Source: Chitinophagaceae bacterium T5-Br10_B2g13 | GTDB taxonomy: Bacteria; Bacteroidota; Rhodothermia; Balneolales; Balneolaceae | NCBI GenBank assembly: GCA_001564065.1 | Contig: LKNA01000022.1 | Coordinates: 1 to 42,015, forward strand | DNA: 42,015 bases | Reading direction: 5' to 3' | Shown here: piece by piece, positions 32,713-40,512 of the stretch | Position numbering within the stretch: the stretch's first letter is position 1 | Layout of the letters: every line of letters begins with the position of its first letter | Position numbers and translations under genes: made by a program | Notes under the pieces: model-generated | The model's database searches: none | What the model was told of the DNA's origin: nothing | What the model saw: only the letters and a program-made list of their open reading frames with translations

Positions 32713-33240
32713 GAGACAAGTGATATGAGATTTGAGATGTTTCTAAATAAAAAGTTGTAAGGATGAATCAGTTATTGTGTCATATATAAAATGAACTGAA
32801 TATAAGATATAGGTGACCAAGATGAATAATTTTAGAAAACTAAAGATTTGGCAGAATTCAGTCCAATTTGCCACAGAAATCTATAAAATGACCAATTCGT
32901 ATCCTTCACTTGAACAGTGTGGGTTAGTTTCTCAAATAAGACGTTCAGTAGTATCCATTAGTTCAAATATTGCTGAAGGAGCGGGGAGGAAAGGATCAAA
33001 GGAATTCTGTTATTTTTTAAGAATTGCTTATGGATCAGCCTGTGAAGTAGAAACTCAACTAATTATTTCTAAGAATTTAGAGTTTATTCAAAAAAATCAG
33101 TTTGATGAACTGTTTCAAATGTGTGATGAAATTCAGAAAATGATTTATACTCTTCAAAGAAACTTATCGGAAGAGTAAATATAAGAAGTGAGTGTCGTTA
33201 TGATTCTCATTTCTCAAATCTCATATCTGTTTCATTTCTG
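32706..33240 (+). mobile_element. Inverted-repeat-bounded unit carrying an S23-type gene
   Basis: The 16-base core GATATGAGATTTGAGA at 32722-32737 is repeated exactly in inverse orientation at 33212-33227. The similarity extends outward: CAGACATGAGACA (32706-32718) matches CAGAAATGAAACA (reverse complement of 33228-33240) with two changes. The ~30-base arms enclose one gene, on the opposite strand to its neighbours. The left arm overlaps the thiolase start codon and the right arm ends 2 bases before the ostA stop, so the unit fills the entire gap. No target duplication is evident. A mobile or formerly mobile, IVS-like origin is inferred. Confidence 0.55.
32822..33178 (+). CDS. Four-helix-bundle protein (S23 / 23S rRNA-IVS family)
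   Basis: A 118-residue protein with the family hallmarks: FRKLKIWQNSVQFATEIYKMT at the start, LVSQIRRSVVSISSNIAEGAGR in the middle, then FLRIAYGSACEVETQL and IQKMIYTLQRNL. These proteins form pentamers of four-helix subunits with a basic surface. They are best known from intervening sequences in 23S rRNA genes and as the Avd accessory protein of diversity-generating retroelements. No rRNA or reverse transcriptase lies nearby. AGGTGA (32811-32816) at good spacing favours ATG 32822; a GTG at 32813 is the alternative. The gene is enclosed by inverted repeats and runs against its neighbours. Confidence 0.92.
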   Translation: MNNFRKLKIWQNSVQFATEIYKMTNSYPSLEQCGLVSQIRRSVVSISSNIAEGAGRKGSKEFCYFLRIAYGSACEVETQLIISKNLEFIQKNQFDELFQMCDEIQKMIYTLQRNLSEE

Positions 33241-33242
33241 TC

Positions 33243-34664
33243 TTAATTCTGATTATTCTCCAAATATCGAACATATCTGGGCGGCAACTCAAACGGACGC
33301 TCTTCAGGAATTGCCGGGAGTCTGGGAATTTGAATCATCGGTCTGGTCGGTTGTTGTTCAGGATTCCAGGAAAAGTTGTCCAATCTTCGATTGACATTTT
33401 GTGCGGATTCAGGAAGGTATGACCCATCTACATTTCTCTCTGCTCTGAAAAAATCAAATTCGCCATCAAGAAAGTACATCGTTGATGAGCCCTGAGCAAT
33501 CAACTCTATTAAACCGTCGGGATCGTCATTTTCATCGCGTTGATGAAAGATGATTTCACTTTCATCAAAAACGACAATTCGTTCAACTACACCTTCGCTG
33601 AAATAAGCGTGCAGAGTATCTCCGGCCATCTGGTGCAATCTGCCTGTTAAGGTATCTTCCTGCACAGCGATGGGCCGAGTGTAGGATGACAGGAAACGGA
33701 TATCATCATTCTCGAGGTGTGCCTCTATGACCGGGCCTGTAAGCTGAATATTCTTCTGCCAAAGCTTTGGGTTCGATCTCAGCTCAAATTTTTCTTCATG
33801 GTCGCGGTATAGGGCTGTATCTGCAACAGCTGTGAATTTTGTTGACCAAATCCGGACGCTTTCAAATGCATCCATCGTTGAGGTGGTGTCTGTCTCCAGA
33901 AGCTCAATTTTTTTGGCAAGCAAATGTGTTGTATCGGCTTCATTTTCGCTCAACTCCATAAGCCATGCGTCATCGCCGGTCAACAATCTGTATCCTGTAG
34001 AATCTGCATACAGGTAATCTCCTGAAAAGATGACGTTATCCTCAAAGTCCTCAGCATAAACACGGCCAAAAAGTTCGTACAGATCTTTCTGTCTGTTCAT
34101 AAAGAGGGAGTCGGACTCCAGGTATTGAGTGCTGTCGGCCAGCTGTACGTTACCGCGGAATGCGGCACTGTCTACATCCTGATAGTAGAGTCCGGATTCT
34201 GCTAATAGAGTACCCCGTTCGTCTTCAAATCTGACAGGATCACTGAATATGATAAGCTCAAGAGAAAGTGCCACATCCATGTTGTCGCTGAATACGGTGT
34301 TGTTCTCAGACTTTATGATAACCCGACCACGCAGCTCGCTGTAGTCGGTCTGTGTGTTGTAGTAGAGAGTATCTGCCCAGATTATTTCATTTTCAGTTTC
34401 AATCTGTATGTTAAACCCTTGAAGCCGTTGCCTGTCTACAAACTGGTAGACACTATCAGCTTCCATGTTCATTTCGTCTGTAGATAGAATCACGTTTCCG
34501 AGGAGTTTACGAACGTTTTCACCATTAATAATACCACCTTCGGCCCGATCTGCCTGATGAATATTGACCAAACTCTGACCCTGTGAATCATATGGAATAC
34601 TCAAAATAAGGATGAAGGTGGTCAGAATCAGCAGGGAGGGTATCGGTAAAATGTTTTTTTTCAT
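33243..34664 (-). CDS. OstA-like LPS-export protein (LptA/LptD N-domain type)
   Basis: A 473-residue exported protein; ATG 34664 is preferred to the TTG just before it. The signal segment is SLLILTTFILILSI, and the mature protein begins near QSLVNIHQADR. It consists of repeated beta-jellyroll OstA strands, seen as L.GNV.....-type units such as LLGNVILSTDEMNMEADSV, LRGRVIIKSENNTVFSDNMDV and LFGRVYAEDFEDNVIFSGDY. These build the periplasmic groove that carries LPS to the outer membrane. The C-terminal proline-rich tail (IPRLPAIPEERPFELPPRY) has no barrel, so it is not LptD. Its ATG shares a base with the lptC stop (TGATG), showing coupling. Confidence 0.88.
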   Translation of the reverse strand: MKKNILPIPSLLILTTFILILSIPYDSQGQSLVNIHQADRAEGGIINGENVRKLLGNVILSTDEMNMEADSVYQFVDRQRLQGFNIQIETENEIIWADTLYYNTQTDYSELRGRVIIKSENNTVFSDNMDVALSLELIIFSDPVRFEDERGTLLAESGLYYQDVDSAAFRGNVQLADSTQYLESDSLFMNRQKDLYELFGRVYAEDFEDNVIFSGDYLYADSTGYRLLTGDDAWLMELSENEADTTHLLAKKIELLETDTTSTMDAFESVRIWSTKFTAVADTALYRDHEEKFELRSNPKLWQKNIQLTGPVIEAHLENDDIRFLSSYTRPIAVQEDTLTGRLHQMAGDTLHAYFSEGVVERIVVFDESEIIFHQRDENDDPDGLIELIAQGSSTMYFLDGEFDFFRAERNVDGSYLPESAQNVNRRLDNFSWNPEQQPTRPMIQIPRLPAIPEERPFELPPRYVRYLENNQN

Positions 34665-35227
34665 CAATCCACCAGCATTCTGCCGCTAATTTCTTCAATT
34701 ACATAGTCGGCGAGATCAGTTCCGCTTTCGAACCCTCTTCCTGCAATACTGTCGGTTGGTGTAATGATTGTAACAAATCTTGGAGAGGTAATTCGATCTG
34801 TTTTTTGTGACCAAACCAAAAAATCTGAGTAGAGTTCACGGTCTGTATTGGTGAGTACCCGAACGGAGTCATACAGCTCAAATTCACTTTTCGTTTCCAG
34901 GTAGACTGCCCGATTACTCCAGGCTTCTGTTTCAACAGAGCCGGTTGTGTCAAAAAGCTGAACATAGACAGGGCCATCAATATGAGTTTCTGCGCGATCT
35001 CTACCCTGATAGGTGATAGCATAGCTGCCCTCGATGTAGATACGGGCTCTTTCTTGCTGCATGAGCGTCATTTTTACATCCCAACTTTCTGTTGTTGTAA
35101 TCAGAGAGTCGTTTAATGTAGATTGCACCTGCTCACTATCATAATCGGAAAGATCACTGCAGGCTCCTGCAATAAGCAGAGAGATTAAAAAAACCGGGAT
35201 GATATGATAAAAATGATAGTCAGACAC
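34664..35227 (-). CDS. lptC: LptC-like LPS export lipoprotein
   Basis: A 187-residue protein starting at GTG 35227, with a lipoprotein signal (HIIPVFLISLLIAGAC). The LptC jellyroll follows: WDVKMTLMQQERARIYIEGSYAITYQ, HIDGPVYVQLFDTTGSVETEAWSNRAVYLETKSEFELYDSVRV, and FLVWSQKTDRITS. LptC links the inner-membrane LptBFG transporter to LptA and passes LPS across the periplasm. The lipoprotein form, rather than one with a membrane helix, is characteristic of Bacteroidota relatives. It overlaps the OstA-like gene, so the two form an LPS-export operon. LptB, F and G are not in this window. Confidence 0.88.
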   Translation of the reverse strand: MSDYHFYHIIPVFLISLLIAGACSDLSDYDSEQVQSTLNDSLITTTESWDVKMTLMQQERARIYIEGSYAITYQGRDRAETHIDGPVYVQLFDTTGSVETEAWSNRAVYLETKSEFELYDSVRVLTNTDRELYSDFLVWSQKTDRITSPRFVTIITPTDSIAGRGFESGTDLADYVIEEISGRMLVD

Positions 35228-35307
35228 TTTTTATACTCTGCAGTTTGTCAATAAAACCTTTAAGATCGTGATAGTGAGATGGTAAAAGTCCGGTAGTTCA
35301 ACCTTAT

Positions 35308-35955
35308 CTATGTTGTGCCAAAATAACGATCTCCGGCATCGCCAAGGCCCGGAACAATAAATGCGTCACTGTTCAATTTCTCATCTACTGCAGCAGTAAT
35401 AATACTAACATCAGGATACTTTTCGCTGATTCGTTCCAGCCCTTCGGGTGCAGCTATTAACGAAATAAAACGGATATTGTTGGCTCCCTGGTTTTTCATA
35501 AATCCAATAGCATCATCTGCACTTCCGCCCGTGGCAAGCATGGGATCGACCACAAGAACTAAACCGTCCTTAACTCCATCGGGAAGGTTAGAGTAATAGT
35601 CAACCGGTTCGTGAGTCTCTTCATCCCTGTACATTCCTAGGTGACCAACTTTTGCATCGAGGATAAAATTGATAATTGCGTCTACCAAGCTTAAACCGGC
35701 TCGGAGAATGGGCACTATTATAATTTCAGTGTCAATTTCGCACCCCTCGGTTTTAGTGATAGGTGTCTCAATGATTGTTTCCCTCAGCGGAAGATCTTTT
35801 AGTGCAAAATATGCAAGAATAGTGGCAATACGACCCAAAGCAGCACGGAATTCGGCAGTGCCGGTGGTGTTATCTCTCAGGATAGAGAGATCCCTGGCTA
35901 CCACCGGATGATCGATTACGGTTACTTTATCTAAAATTTCCTGCCGTTTACTCAT
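35308..35955 (-). CDS. upp: Uracil phosphoribosyltransferase
   Basis: Converts uracil and PRPP to UMP in pyrimidine salvage. The 215-residue protein has the PRPP loop VLVVDPMLATGGSADDAI, IIVPILRAGLSLVDAI and the uracil-binding C-terminus GLGDAGDRYFGTT. I set the start at ATG 35955 (MSKRQEILDKVTVIDHP), which matches the family; a longer frame reaches 36033 but reads into the symporter gene. The start overlaps the symporter stop by 8 bases, so translation is probably coupled. PNP at 6231 gives the matching purine salvage step. Confidence 0.96.
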   Translation of the reverse strand: MSKRQEILDKVTVIDHPVVARDLSILRDNTTGTAEFRAALGRIATILAYFALKDLPLRETIIETPITKTEGCEIDTEIIIVPILRAGLSLVDAIINFILDAKVGHLGMYRDEETHEPVDYYSNLPDGVKDGLVLVVDPMLATGGSADDAIGFMKNQGANNIRFISLIAAPEGLERISEKYPDVSIITAAVDEKLNSDAFIVPGLGDAGDRYFGTT

Positions 35956-37597
35956 CGTCTTCAGTCTCTTCCATTCTGTTGAAGTACTCTTTCGAAGTAG
36001 CATATACCACGCCTGAGAGTGCGAAGAGGGCAATAAGGTTAGGGAAGGTCATCAAACCAAGGGCAATATCCCCGATGGCCCAGATTGTACCCAAAGCAGT
36101 AATTGCTCCAACAAAGTGCAGCAGTATATAAACCCCTTTGTAGTAGATGATAGACCTATCTCCCAGTAGATACTGTATGGATCGATCACCATAATAACTC
36201 CAGGCAATGGACGTAGAAATCGCAAAGAGAAGCACACAGATAGTAACTAAATATTTACCGCCCGGAAACAGTGGTGCGAGACCAATTTCGAAAGCTTGTG
36301 ATGTAAGTGTGGCACCGTTGTAAACAACGTTTCCGTAAACGGTACCTGAGCTTTCGCCGGTATCCGATCGGAATGCGGTGTTCGTGCTCATATCAATAGT
36401 TCCTGAAAAGAATTCAGTCTGAGTCGGATTAACATAGAGCGTGTCTATTGAGAAGTTATTTCTCAGCAGAGTACCGTTCTGAACAATTCCATCCTGAACC
36501 TGAAGGATAAACGGACTCTCAGCGATTTCAACAACTTCGTAACCCATATCCGGTGAGTTCAGGTTTACATCTGTAGGGTGTTTGGTATCCCAAACTCCGG
36601 TGGAAATAATTACAAGACCGGTCATTGTACACACTAAAATGGTATCGATAAACGGTTCAAGTAGTGCTACAGCACCTTCACGTACAGGTTCTTCAGTTTT
36701 TGCTGCACCGTGAGCAATTGGTGCTGAACCCTGTCCGGCTTCATTGGAAAAGAGGCCTCGCTTCACACCCCATACCATCGTAGTAATGAAAAGTCCTGAC
36801 CCTACACCAAACGCTCCGGCTACCGGATTGAATGCGTATGTGAAAATAGTTACAAATGAAGGGATAACCTGATCGTAGTTGAGAAGAAGTATGATCAGTG
36901 CTCCCAATACATAAAGAATAGCCATGAGAGGTGTGAGGCGAGCAGTAACGTATCCAATTCGTTTAATACCCCCGATGATTACAAAACCTACCAAAGAAGC
37001 TGTAATAAGTCCGGTTACATAAGTAGGTACCGTGAAAAAGAATGAGTTCTCCATTACGTCGGCAACCGTATTAGCCTGAATAGCGTTACCGGTAAAGAAG
37101 GAACAGATAACGGCAAGAGCAGAGAATGCAACGGCAAGCCATTTCCAGTTGGGACCAAGACCGCGCTCAATGTAGTACATCGGACCACCTGAAACAGATC
37201 CATCTGCATTCTTGATTCGGTATTTAATGGCAAGCAAACATTCGGAGTATTTAATGGCCATACCGAAAAATGCTGTGACCCACATCCAGAAGAGGGCACC
37301 GGGACCACCGTAGTGAATGGCAATAGCTACACCGGCAATATTACCAATACCAACAGTTGCCGAAAGAGCAGTAGAAAGTGCCTGAAAGTGATTGACGTCG
37401 CCGGTATCATCGGGGTTATCATAGTGACCCATTACAACTTTTATACCGTGACCAAACTTTCTAAGCTGTATGAACCCCATTCTTATTGTGATGAAGATTC
37501 CAAAACCCAAAAGGGCAACCACCATAAGAGGTAACATTTCGGGTGTATTCCAAACCAGGCCGTTTAAAAAATCAACTACTCTGTCTAGCGTTTCCAT
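35948..37597 (-). CDS. AGCS-family sodium:amino acid (alanine/glycine) symporter
   Basis: A 549-residue inner-membrane carrier with about ten membrane helices. The AGCS hallmarks are FQALSTALSATVGIGNIAGVA (sodium/substrate site), GGPGALFWMWVTAFFGMA, SGGPMYYIERGLG and GLFSNEAGQGSAPIAHGAA. Typical members have 440-480 residues. The excess is an ~80-residue polar insert (~347-427) between a helix ending TGVWD and the next one beginning near GATLTSQAF, probably exposed to the periplasm. It overlaps upp by 8 bases and starts 187 bases from the divergent HU gene. The substrate is inferred from the family. Confidence 0.93.
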   Translation of the reverse strand: METLDRVVDFLNGLVWNTPEMLPLMVVALLGFGIFITIRMGFIQLRKFGHGIKVVMGHYDNPDDTGDVNHFQALSTALSATVGIGNIAGVAIAIHYGGPGALFWMWVTAFFGMAIKYSECLLAIKYRIKNADGSVSGGPMYYIERGLGPNWKWLAVAFSALAVICSFFTGNAIQANTVADVMENSFFFTVPTYVTGLITASLVGFVIIGGIKRIGYVTARLTPLMAILYVLGALIILLLNYDQVIPSFVTIFTYAFNPVAGAFGVGSGLFITTMVWGVKRGLFSNEAGQGSAPIAHGAAKTEEPVREGAVALLEPFIDTILVCTMTGLVIISTGVWDTKHPTDVNLNSPDMGYEVVEIAESPFILQVQDGIVQNGTLLRNNFSIDTLYVNPTQTEFFSGTIDMSTNTAFRSDTGESSGTVYGNVVYNGATLTSQAFEIGLAPLFPGGKYLVTICVLLFAISTSIAWSYYGDRSIQYLLGDRSIIYYKGVYILLHFVGAITALGTIWAIGDIALGLMTFPNLIALFALSGVVYATSKEYFNRMEETEDDE

Positions 37598-37665
37598 TCT
37601 TATTTTTTAGATTTCAATTTATTCAAGTCCGAATGTATAAAAGATTTATCTTAAAATTTTGTGAA

Positions 37666-37693
37666 AAAAGCTATTAAGTGAACGATAGCTTTT
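37666..37693. promoter_or_regulatory. Hairpin between the symporter and HU genes
   Basis: AAAAGCTAT (37666-37674) pairs perfectly with ATAGCTTTT (37685-37693) around a 10-base loop. Both flanking genes read away from it, so it is not their terminator. An operator or leader structure is possible. Confidence 0.35.
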
Positions 37694-37783
37694 CAAAATC
37701 ACTTTCAAAACTAAAGAGTTCAAGTATACTCTCTAAATTGATTTCGTAATAATTCATAAAAAATTGACGTAAATCCCATAATT

Positions 37784-38068
37784 ATGACTAAAGCTGATAT
37801 TGTTGATGTAATCTCTTCATCGACGGGAATTACCAAAGTGGAAACAGAAGCTGTGGTAAACGGATTTTTAGACACAGTAATTGATGCCATGAAACGCGGC
37901 GAAAATATCGAACTCCGTGGGTTTGGCAGCTTCAAAGTTGTGAAGCGTGCACAGCGTGTTGCCAGAAATCCAAAGACAAATGAAGAAGTTATCGTACCGG
38001 AACAGCATGTACCGGTATTGAAAATGTCTAAAGATTTTAAAGAGCAGGTAAATAAATCTCACGATTAA
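37784..38068 (+). CDS. HU/IHF-family DNA-binding protein
   Basis: A 94-residue nucleoid protein. The N-terminal helical dimerisation part is MTKADIVDVISSSTGITKVETEAVVNGFLDTVIDAM, then GENIELRGFGSFKVVKRAQRVARNPKTNEEV, the beta arm that enters the DNA minor groove, with the intercalating proline in RNPKT. HU proteins bend DNA and shape the nucleoid and initiation complexes. The arm and the final KMSKDFKEQVN helix are complete. It is a single gene between the divergent symporter and the GH31-like gene. Confidence 0.96.
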   Translation: MTKADIVDVISSSTGITKVETEAVVNGFLDTVIDAMKRGENIELRGFGSFKVVKRAQRVARNPKTNEEVIVPEQHVPVLKMSKDFKEQVNKSHD

Positions 38069-38081
38069 TTGATCATTTTGA

Positions 38082-38120
38082 GCGAGTGTTTCTGCATTCT
38101 GGATCTGCAGATGCACTCGC
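38082..38120 (+). terminator. Compound hairpin downstream of the HU gene
   Basis: GCGAGTG (38082-38088) pairs with CACTCGC (38114-38120), and inside it CTGCA (38092-38096) pairs with TGCAG (38106-38110). It lies 13 bases after the HU stop, but no T tract follows. It may stabilise the 3' end or work with the next hairpin. Confidence 0.4.
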
Positions 38121-38152
38121 ATTTGCCGCTCTAAATATTGTTAATGGATATC

Positions 38153-38173
38153 GAGGAAGAACATTTTTTCCTC
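38153..38173 (+). terminator. Second hairpin downstream of the HU gene
   Basis: GAGGAAGAA (38153-38161) pairs with TTTTTCCTC (38165-38173), including one G-T pair, around a tight loop. T-rich DNA follows, with a run of eight T about 20 bases later. It is a plausible terminator for HU, weaker than the rpmA one. Confidence 0.4.
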
Positions 38174-38230
38174 TGTCATTTATTTAGCTAGCTCTTTTTT
38201 TTAAAATCTTGCTTTCCCTTTTGATAATGA

Positions 38231-38261
38231 TTTAGCGATTTTCAGTACGTAAATCGCTAAA
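38231..38261 (+). promoter_or_regulatory. Perfect 11-bp inverted repeat before the GH31-like gene
   Basis: TTTAGCGATTT (38231-38241) and AAATCGCTAAA (38251-38261) form a perfect 11-bp stem with a 9-base loop. It ends 14 bases before the ATG at 38276. There is no T tract. It is a good candidate for an operator or a hairpin controlling translation. Confidence 0.5.
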
Positions 38262-38275
38262 CTTCATATCTGCAG

Positions 38276-40123
38276 ATGAGAGGATTTGATTGCCATCACC
38301 TCGTTTATTTATTACTTACCATCCCATTCCTATTTTGGTCTTGCAACCGTCCGCCGGTTTCAGATTACTATGAGGCTGATGGGATTATATCTATAGAGAC
38401 AACCACTGCAAACCAAACTGACAACTGGATTGCAGACTCTACAGGAGTAGCTCACTCCATAGTATCACGACAGCTGGATACAACAACTGCAGGAGAGACT
38501 GATTTTACATTTTATATTCGAACACCCGGACAGTATGCTTTCTGGTTACTGGGGAACACGAGCAGAGAACACAGCCAACCGTTGCAGCTACGGTTTTTAA
38601 ATGAGCAGGACGAGACAATATCGTTTCACCGACTCGAAATTATTTCAGAAGAAATTCCTCGATGGGTAAATATTGATCAGATTATCGAAGAGCCGGTCGT
38701 GCTTGAAGTTGAGGAAGAGGGTTTCTACAGTGTGCAGCTGGAGTCGGGTGGTATGGGGGGACTACACGTTAGTAAACTTCACTTTTCAAAAGACGGAACA
38801 GTGATTCCCACAGGTTCCGGCTATCCCGAGACAATAGACTGGCGAATGGAGCCTGTTATTGATAAAAGGCTTGAGCAAGCGAGAATACCGCCAAGCTGGG
38901 TTTTTGGGTTAATTGTGAATCAGCATAGATTCATTACAGATGGTCTGGTGATTGACATGTATTATGGAGGTGGTAATTTGATGCTTCCGGATACAAAAAT
39001 TGGCCGTCACATGAATACTGAATTAAAAAAAATAGATTTTAAGTTTTTTACAGATCTGGAATCTTTCGATCGTTCCGCCTCTGATGCATCACATTCCAGG
39101 TTGTTCGATCTCTATCCGCTTCACGACATCCTCCATGCAACTCACAAGAATTTTCCGGTACCGTGGTACAGGCCGAAAAATAGCACCGGATTTGAAGCGT
39201 TAAGGGAGACGATTGGTCTGCTATCAAACCCGGATTTGGTTACTTACGAAAGTCCTTGGCTTTTGATTTTGCCGGAGTGGTACGATCCGCAAAATCCTTT
39301 GGAAGATGAACTTTCCGAAGAGTTGCTGATTCGAACCTTGCAGCTTGCCACGTTTCAAAATATCATGTTTGTGCCATTTCAGTCGATAGATCAGGCTGAA
39401 AAGCACCGTGAGTATTTCAGGCAACTGATCGATTTCAGGCGTCAGCTTTTCCCTTATATCTACAGTTATACAAACAGAGCGAGAACAATCGGCACAAAGC
39501 TGATCACAGGGGACCGAAATCATCCGGATCAGTTTCTGTTTGGAGACTATTTTTTAGTAGCACCTGTTTATGAAGAGGGAGCAGTGAATCGTGAACTTAA
39601 CTTGCCTTCTGGCAACTGGTATCACTACGAATCAGAAGAGTTCTTTGAGGGTGGGCAAAGGGTTGAAGTGAATGCAACTCGCTACTCAATCCCACTTTTT
39701 GTGAAGGCCGGAGCTGTTATTCCAAGGAGGACCGATGGCACGCTTCCGATTAAAATGGAAGATAATGACGAACTTATTTTGGACGTTTACGGAGGGGATT
39801 CCGGCACTTTCCGGCTTTATGAAGATGATGGAGAATCTCTTGGCTATTTATCTGGGGAGTTCTCAACCATCGCGTATCGCTATTTTGAGGGAGATGGGTA
39901 CTCAACCTTCAACATAGGAGCACAGGTTAATAACTTTCCCGGAAGGAGGGATCAAACCGAGTACACAATCCGATTTAAATTTTTGGATAGGCCAACTCAA
40001 ATAATTGCAAACGGTAATACTCTTTCGCAGGAAGACTGGCTCTATCGAGAAGATCAGCGGCTGCTAATTCTGAACTGGACGCAAATTGATAGAGAGAGAA
40101 CGGAGTTTAGAATAGAGTTTTAA
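38276..40123 (+). CDS. GH31-like lipoprotein with compressed catalytic region
   Basis: A 615-residue protein with a lipoprotein signal (LLLTIPFLFWSC, Cys23). Residues ~30-175 are a beta domain, perhaps carbohydrate-binding. A GH31-like region follows: RIPPSWVFGL (213-222), FFTDLES (257-263) where GH31 has WxDMNE, SHSRLFDLY (272-280), and EELLIRTLQLATFQ. The C-terminal part is well conserved: RRQLFPYIYSYTNRA, FLFGDYFLVAPV, LPSGNWYHY, PLFVKAGAVIPRR, then a DUF5110-like domain (~500-560) with LYEDDG. The stretch from PPSW to FFTD is only ~45 residues, far shorter than in active GH31 barrels, and the catalytic motifs are degenerate. It may be a glycan-binding pseudoenzyme. Confidence 0.75.
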   Translation: MRGFDCHHLVYLLLTIPFLFWSCNRPPVSDYYEADGIISIETTTANQTDNWIADSTGVAHSIVSRQLDTTTAGETDFTFYIRTPGQYAFWLLGNTSREHSQPLQLRFLNEQDETISFHRLEIISEEIPRWVNIDQIIEEPVVLEVEEEGFYSVQLESGGMGGLHVSKLHFSKDGTVIPTGSGYPETIDWRMEPVIDKRLEQARIPPSWVFGLIVNQHRFITDGLVIDMYYGGGNLMLPDTKIGRHMNTELKKIDFKFFTDLESFDRSASDASHSRLFDLYPLHDILHATHKNFPVPWYRPKNSTGFEALRETIGLLSNPDLVTYESPWLLILPEWYDPQNPLEDELSEELLIRTLQLATFQNIMFVPFQSIDQAEKHREYFRQLIDFRRQLFPYIYSYTNRARTIGTKLITGDRNHPDQFLFGDYFLVAPVYEEGAVNRELNLPSGNWYHYESEEFFEGGQRVEVNATRYSIPLFVKAGAVIPRRTDGTLPIKMEDNDELILDVYGGDSGTFRLYEDDGESLGYLSGEFSTIAYRYFEGDGYSTFNIGAQVNNFPGRRDQTEYTIRFKFLDRPTQIIANGNTLSQEDWLYREDQRLLILNWTQIDRERTEFRIEF

Positions 40124-40125
40124 GT

Positions 40126-40314
40126 TCATGGCTGTCTCGACAGAGATATCATAGTAAGGTAGGTTTCAAAATAGGTATACCATTCCGGGTTCAGAATAAA
40201 AAAAGCCCAAAGCTCTTCGATATCATCTGCGTTCATGTTGCCACTTATATAGTCTTCGATTTTTTTTGTGGTGACAGGATCAAAGTCCGGTCCGGAGGTG
40301 GAATTTACTTTCAC
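40126..40314 (-). CDS. Small protein of unknown function (62 aa)
   Basis: A 62-residue frame from GTG 40314, ending 2 bases from the convergent GH31-like gene. The sequence KIEDYISGNMNADDIEELWAFFILNPEWYTYFETYL is helical and resembles the short N-terminal segment of anti-sigma or FecR-type regulators (a YLxGxM..EE..E....NPE pattern). No membrane helix or sensor domain follows. It may be a small regulator or a truncated remnant. The composition and fit with the gene layout support it being expressed; the function is open. Confidence 0.6.
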   Translation of the reverse strand: MKVNSTSGPDFDPVTTKKIEDYISGNMNADDIEELWAFFILNPEWYTYFETYLTMISLSRQP

Positions 40315-40512
40315 TTTAGTAGTTTGATTTTAATTGAGTGATTTCTCTTGTTGAATGTAATTTTTCAGAACATAACGTAAACTGCACGTAAGGCACCGAT
40401 TTCGGTTAATCCTTACAGTGAACGTTGACTTTTAATGAAAGATAGATGTTTAGAAGTAGGGGGAATTACCTATTACTCTGGAAATAAAAAAAACCGGGTG
40501 TATAGTTGATGA

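Noticed and set aside
32813..33178. S23 protein as the Avd component of a diversity-generating retroelement
   Set aside because: No reverse transcriptase, template repeat or variable repeat is present within the window around it.
40315..40512. Terminator for mreB at the run of A near 40488-40496
   Set aside because: The minus strand has a T tract there, but no convincing stem precedes it.
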